From Straminergon stramineum (taxonomy: Eukaryota > Streptophyta > Bryopsida > Hypnales > Calliergonaceae), in contig OY987265.1 of NCBI GenBank assembly GCA_963920665.1, positions 14,575,001 through 14,639,000 of the forward strand: a DNA stretch of 64,000 nt. The letters run 5' to 3'. Shown here piece after piece: positions 61,071 to 64,000 of this stretch (position 1 is the first letter of the stretch; each line of letters opens with the position of its first letter). Below the pieces are notes generated by a model. The model was given only the letters and a program-made list of their open reading frames with translations. It ran no database searches and was not told the DNA's origin. The position numbers and the translations under genes were made by a program.

Positions 61071-61815
61071 AATAGAGTACAAGTAGAACGTCCTTCAGTG
61101 CATGGTGATTATGCAGTTAGTGTGGTTTATGCATTTAGAGAAGCCATAGGGCCACTTGTCATTTCATTTTGAATCATGCTCCTACTGTCTTTTCATCTTG
61201 AATCATGGGCATGGACCATGGATTGTCTACAAACTCTCTGAATGCATATTATGTTCTAAGGGAAGTTGAACTGAGAGAGGTTCTACCTATACTATGGACT
61301 AGTTTGGATTCTATAGGTCATGCCTTCAGTTCTTTTTAAAGGCAACTTCTGTTATTTTCTATATCAATATGAATAAATTGTGGTGAATCCACCTTACCTT
61401 TCAGTTACTTTCTAGTTTCATTCATCCGCACTAGAAGTTTGTATTTGCATTTGCCTTGTCATTTTCTATGTTCTCTTTTACTATAAGAGGTTGAGTGCAG
61501 GGATCATATCGGGAGATTTCTGGTTCCTAATTCTGCGTGGAAATACTAACACGGGAAATGAGACCTAATAGTTCTAGTTTAATAATAACCGTTTTTATTG
61601 GTTTCATGCCACACTTATAGTCCTTGTCTCTTGGATTTGCACTACATCGAGAAATCTCCCAATGATTCATCTTAATTACTATGTACAATTCAAAATTCTA
61701 GGGTTGAATAATTGAATTGTCTTAGTTATAATGTTTCTTGTCCCCTTTTTGTGTGTGAACATCGTCTACTTGACTCTTTTCTTCCCCCTTTCATAGGCAT
61801 TGGGGTCTCCTAATC
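61071..61815. other. intergenic DNA with two last family-A palindromes
   Basis: Diverged copies at 61508-61525 (ATCGGGAGATTTCTGGTT) and 61646-61663 (ATCGAGAAATCTCCCAAT). The palindrome territory ends here, directly before the duplicated P450 block. Confidence 0.7.
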
Positions 61816-61819
61816 CATA

Positions 61820-62455
61820 GCAACGTCTTGGATGATCATGATGGAGTGATTAATGACTATAAGAAGAACTTCGACCTTTTGAGTATAAATTGAGTACAAC
61901 AAGTGTCTATTTTAGGCCTTCATGTTGTGGCCATGTTATTAAATGTTGCAACTTCTTTAAGTGAATGAGATCATGACCATTATGGATACCATATACTTTT
62001 TATTTGTTTTGGAGTAGTCTCTTTTGGGCCAATTGGGCAACACAATTCAAAAAATTTTAACAAATCTATGCTTTGTCAAAAAAATAAAATTTCAAATTGG
62101 TCTCCCCAATTCTCACATCTATACCTTAAGATAGGTTGTTTTGTTTTGTTTGTTTCTTTCTTTGTTTGTTACGTTGAGATCTCTTGGACCATGTGTCCCT
62201 TGGTCAAGTTCTTGGTACCATTGGAAAGCCCTTGGCGAGGAGGGGTGCACGGGCTTTGTTTCGTGGCGTTTGGATCTACAATGTGAAAGTCATTGAATTT
62301 CAAAAAAAAATTGAATAAAAAAAATTAGAAAATTAGAAAATTACTTTTACTTTCCTTTTGACTGTAGCAACGGCACAGGCCACACTAGTTTGTATTTAAG
62401 GGGAAAAAATTCAACCAACAACGCCAACAGGTCAAACCAGCCATTCTGCCTTCTA
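61820..62455. repeat. duplicated block, copy 2 (downstream of second P450)
   Basis: Same order and orientation as 10345-10975, offset about 51.5 kb, with visible substitutions. It is split from the P450 coding part by the element at 62456-63215. Confidence 0.8.
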
Positions 62456-63215
62456 AGGTAGTTTGCTCTTAAAGCGATCTTTTAAGGGCTGGTTGGCCTT
62501 TTCGATGGTTCTCAGATGCACGAAATTAATTTTTCTTATTTTTCTCTTGAAGAAAAATTGATGTGGAATCTAAACCAAGTGGTTTCATATTTTTCAGAGC
62601 ATTTTTGAATTACTTATGAATTTCTAAAGAATTCTGTCATAGCTACCTATTTATGATAATAGGCCTTACAAAATCCACACATGCATAGTCTGAAAAAAGA
62701 TATGGCTTCACTAGAAACAAGCACTGCAGCATGCAAAAAGTAATAGACAGGGTTTCAAAATGTGACCTTTACTAACCTTAACTCTGAAAGGGCCAAGGCC
62801 TATTTTTTTGACAAAAATCACTTGGAAATTTTCATTTTTGTTGCATTCATTCAAGAAAAAAAAATTAAAATTAAAAAAATCTAACCGTAGGATCTTGCAC
62901 TATACTTGTACAAGATCATGTGGTAAAATATTTTGTCAAGTTTGACTGTACAGATTGGAAATATTAGCATTCATAGTTCTCGGGGAAATTTTTTTGAATT
63001 CAAGTAAACATTTCAGAAATGTACCCACCTTGGCTCTTATTCCATTCATGAGCAAATTATAAAGGAACATTTGACAAATGTTAAACTGCTCTGACATCAT
63101 TCATAAAACATTCAATGCTTAGCTCACATATCCATTTTACAACCTCTTAATGTCACTTTCAGACCCTGGCTAGGGACGGTCTGAAGAAGAGGGTCGGAAT
63201 TACAGCAGACTACTA
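62456..63215. mobile_element. TIR element, family TA-760, with TA target duplication
   Basis: Comparison with the empty site at 10968-10980 (CTTCTATAGGCTGG) shows about 760 bases inserted after TTCTA, with TA repeated before TAGGCTGG. The ends AGGTAGTTTGCT and AGCAGACTACTA are imperfect inverted repeats. It has no coding capacity. Its relative in the opposite orientation is at 17479-18246. Confidence 0.85.
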
Positions 63216-63231
63216 TATAGGCTGGTTTACT

Positions 63232-64000
63232 TTACAGAGCTTTGAGAACGATGGGAAACCCGTTCTTAGGCCTGGCCACCATGGCAAAGATAGGGTGATG
63301 TTTGTAATTCGGCGATGGTAGGAGCTCAAACCGGCGCAGCACTCTCGCCATAATGATCTTCATTTCCATTATGGCGAAGTTGTTGCCGATACAAACCTTG
63401 GACCCTATCCCGAACGGATTGAATGCTTGAGGATGCGAGCATGCAGCCTTAACGCCATTCGCAAATCTCTCGGGTTTGTACTCCGCAACGTCGTCTCCCC
63501 AGTAATCCTTGTCTTGGTGCACTGCTCCCACTGCGAATTCAATTTCGATGCCCTTGGGAAGGAACAAGTTCTTCAGATGCAAATCCTTTGTCACCTCTCT
63601 CGCAATTGTTGGTACGGGGGAGAACGTTCGCAATGTCTCATTCAGTATCATCCCCACCTGTATGGCCCAAACCGAAATCACAAACCCAGAAGCATTGATT
63701 TCGTGAAACAGAAGCCATGAATTTCAGGGTTCAGGGCTTTTTCTTTTTAGGACTAAGGGTCAGGCTTTCAGAGTAGAGCGGGTTTTAGGAATTGTACCAC
63801 TTTGAGGCGCGCGAACACGCTTGCGTCGAAATTCTCTTCGTCGCCGAGAACCTCCAGAACCTCTTGGCGGGCACGCTCTTGCCATTCGGGACGCAAGGCT
63901 AGCATTAGCATGGTGAAGCCCACAGCGTTCGCAACCGTGTCTTGTCCAGCGAAGTAGAAGAGTCTGCAGTTGTTCAGCACCGACGCCATGTTGAACTGGA
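63232..64000 (-). CDS. second cytochrome P450 copy, truncated by window end
   Basis: Last exon 63657-63232 and the 3' part of the preceding exon (from the window edge to 63798), offset exactly 52,242 bases from the first copy. The translated parts are identical to copy 1 (ETLR, PERF, FGIGSKVCIG), and the intron 63658-63797 also reads identically. The 5' two-thirds of the gene lie beyond the window. Function as for copy 1, a microsomal haem monooxygenase. Confidence 0.85.

Noticed and set aside
53219..61663. Palindromes as TIR footprints of small transposons
   Set aside because: No target duplications flank them, the copies are only 18 bp, and the arrays have exact periods with non-homologous spacers.

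Overview
The window reads as nuclear DNA of a land plant. The evidence is spliced genes with GT-AG introns, AT-rich intergenic DNA, TTTAGGG-type telomere-like motifs, a plant-type BTB/POZ protein, a microsomal P450 and many decayed DNA transposons. The transposase families (a CENP-B/pogo-like DDE protein and a MULE-like protein with a GCM-like N-terminus and a SWIM finger) look most like those I know from bryophytes and other seedless plants. That placement is inference, and I cannot name a species.

Layout. 1-1.7 kb: 3' part of a BTB/POZ gene. 3.5-4.2 kb: RING-like ORF, probably a remnant. 5.3-6.0 kb: glycine-rich single-pass membrane protein with a TATA box. 7.1-7.9 kb: a MITE-like element. 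9.2-9.7 kb: a broken Copia gag. 10.3-14.0 kb: a complete four-exon P450 gene on the minus strand. 14-18.9 kb: a hairpin, a 136-bp tandem repeat and TIR elements. 19.6-22.3 kb: decayed pogo/Tigger-like transposase. 22.6-25.15 kb: decayed multi-exon gene of unknown family on the minus strand. 25.9-27.1 kb: repeat-family DNA. 28.8-34.0 kb: decayed MULE-like transposase on the minus strand. 36.7-43.4 kb: a spliced gene with a ParB-like N-terminal region and an N4/N6 DNA-methyltransferase-like C-terminal region. 45.4-48.4 kb: a 1.54-kb tandem duplication. 49.9-50.1 kb: purine-rich simple DNA. 51.8-53.0 kb: exons of an unrecognised membrane protein. 53.2-61.7 kb: a second, more decayed locus with a similar ParB-like/methyltransferase-like order, then an FCP1/NIF-like phosphatase gene. 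61.8-64.0 kb: a second copy of the P450 region, cut by the window end.

Most notable observation. Each ParB/methyltransferase-like locus sits among its own family of short perfect-to-imperfect palindromes. At 53.2-61.7 kb about 28 copies of ATCGGGAGATCTCCCGAT occur, many in three tandem arrays of exact or near-exact period (49, about 84 and 59 bp) whose spacers are unrelated. At 37.2-39.2 kb, in the first intron of the other locus, eight copies of CTCTCGGCGCCGAGAG occur; one more lies just downstream and one in an intron of the MULE-like element. A ParB-like gene beside clustered 16-18-bp palindromes resembles a parS-type arrangement, and the methyltransferase-like half suggests modification or recognition of these sites. 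That link is a hypothesis. Both loci carry stop codons and degenerate catalytic motifs, so the window may hold only relics of an active family elsewhere in the genome.
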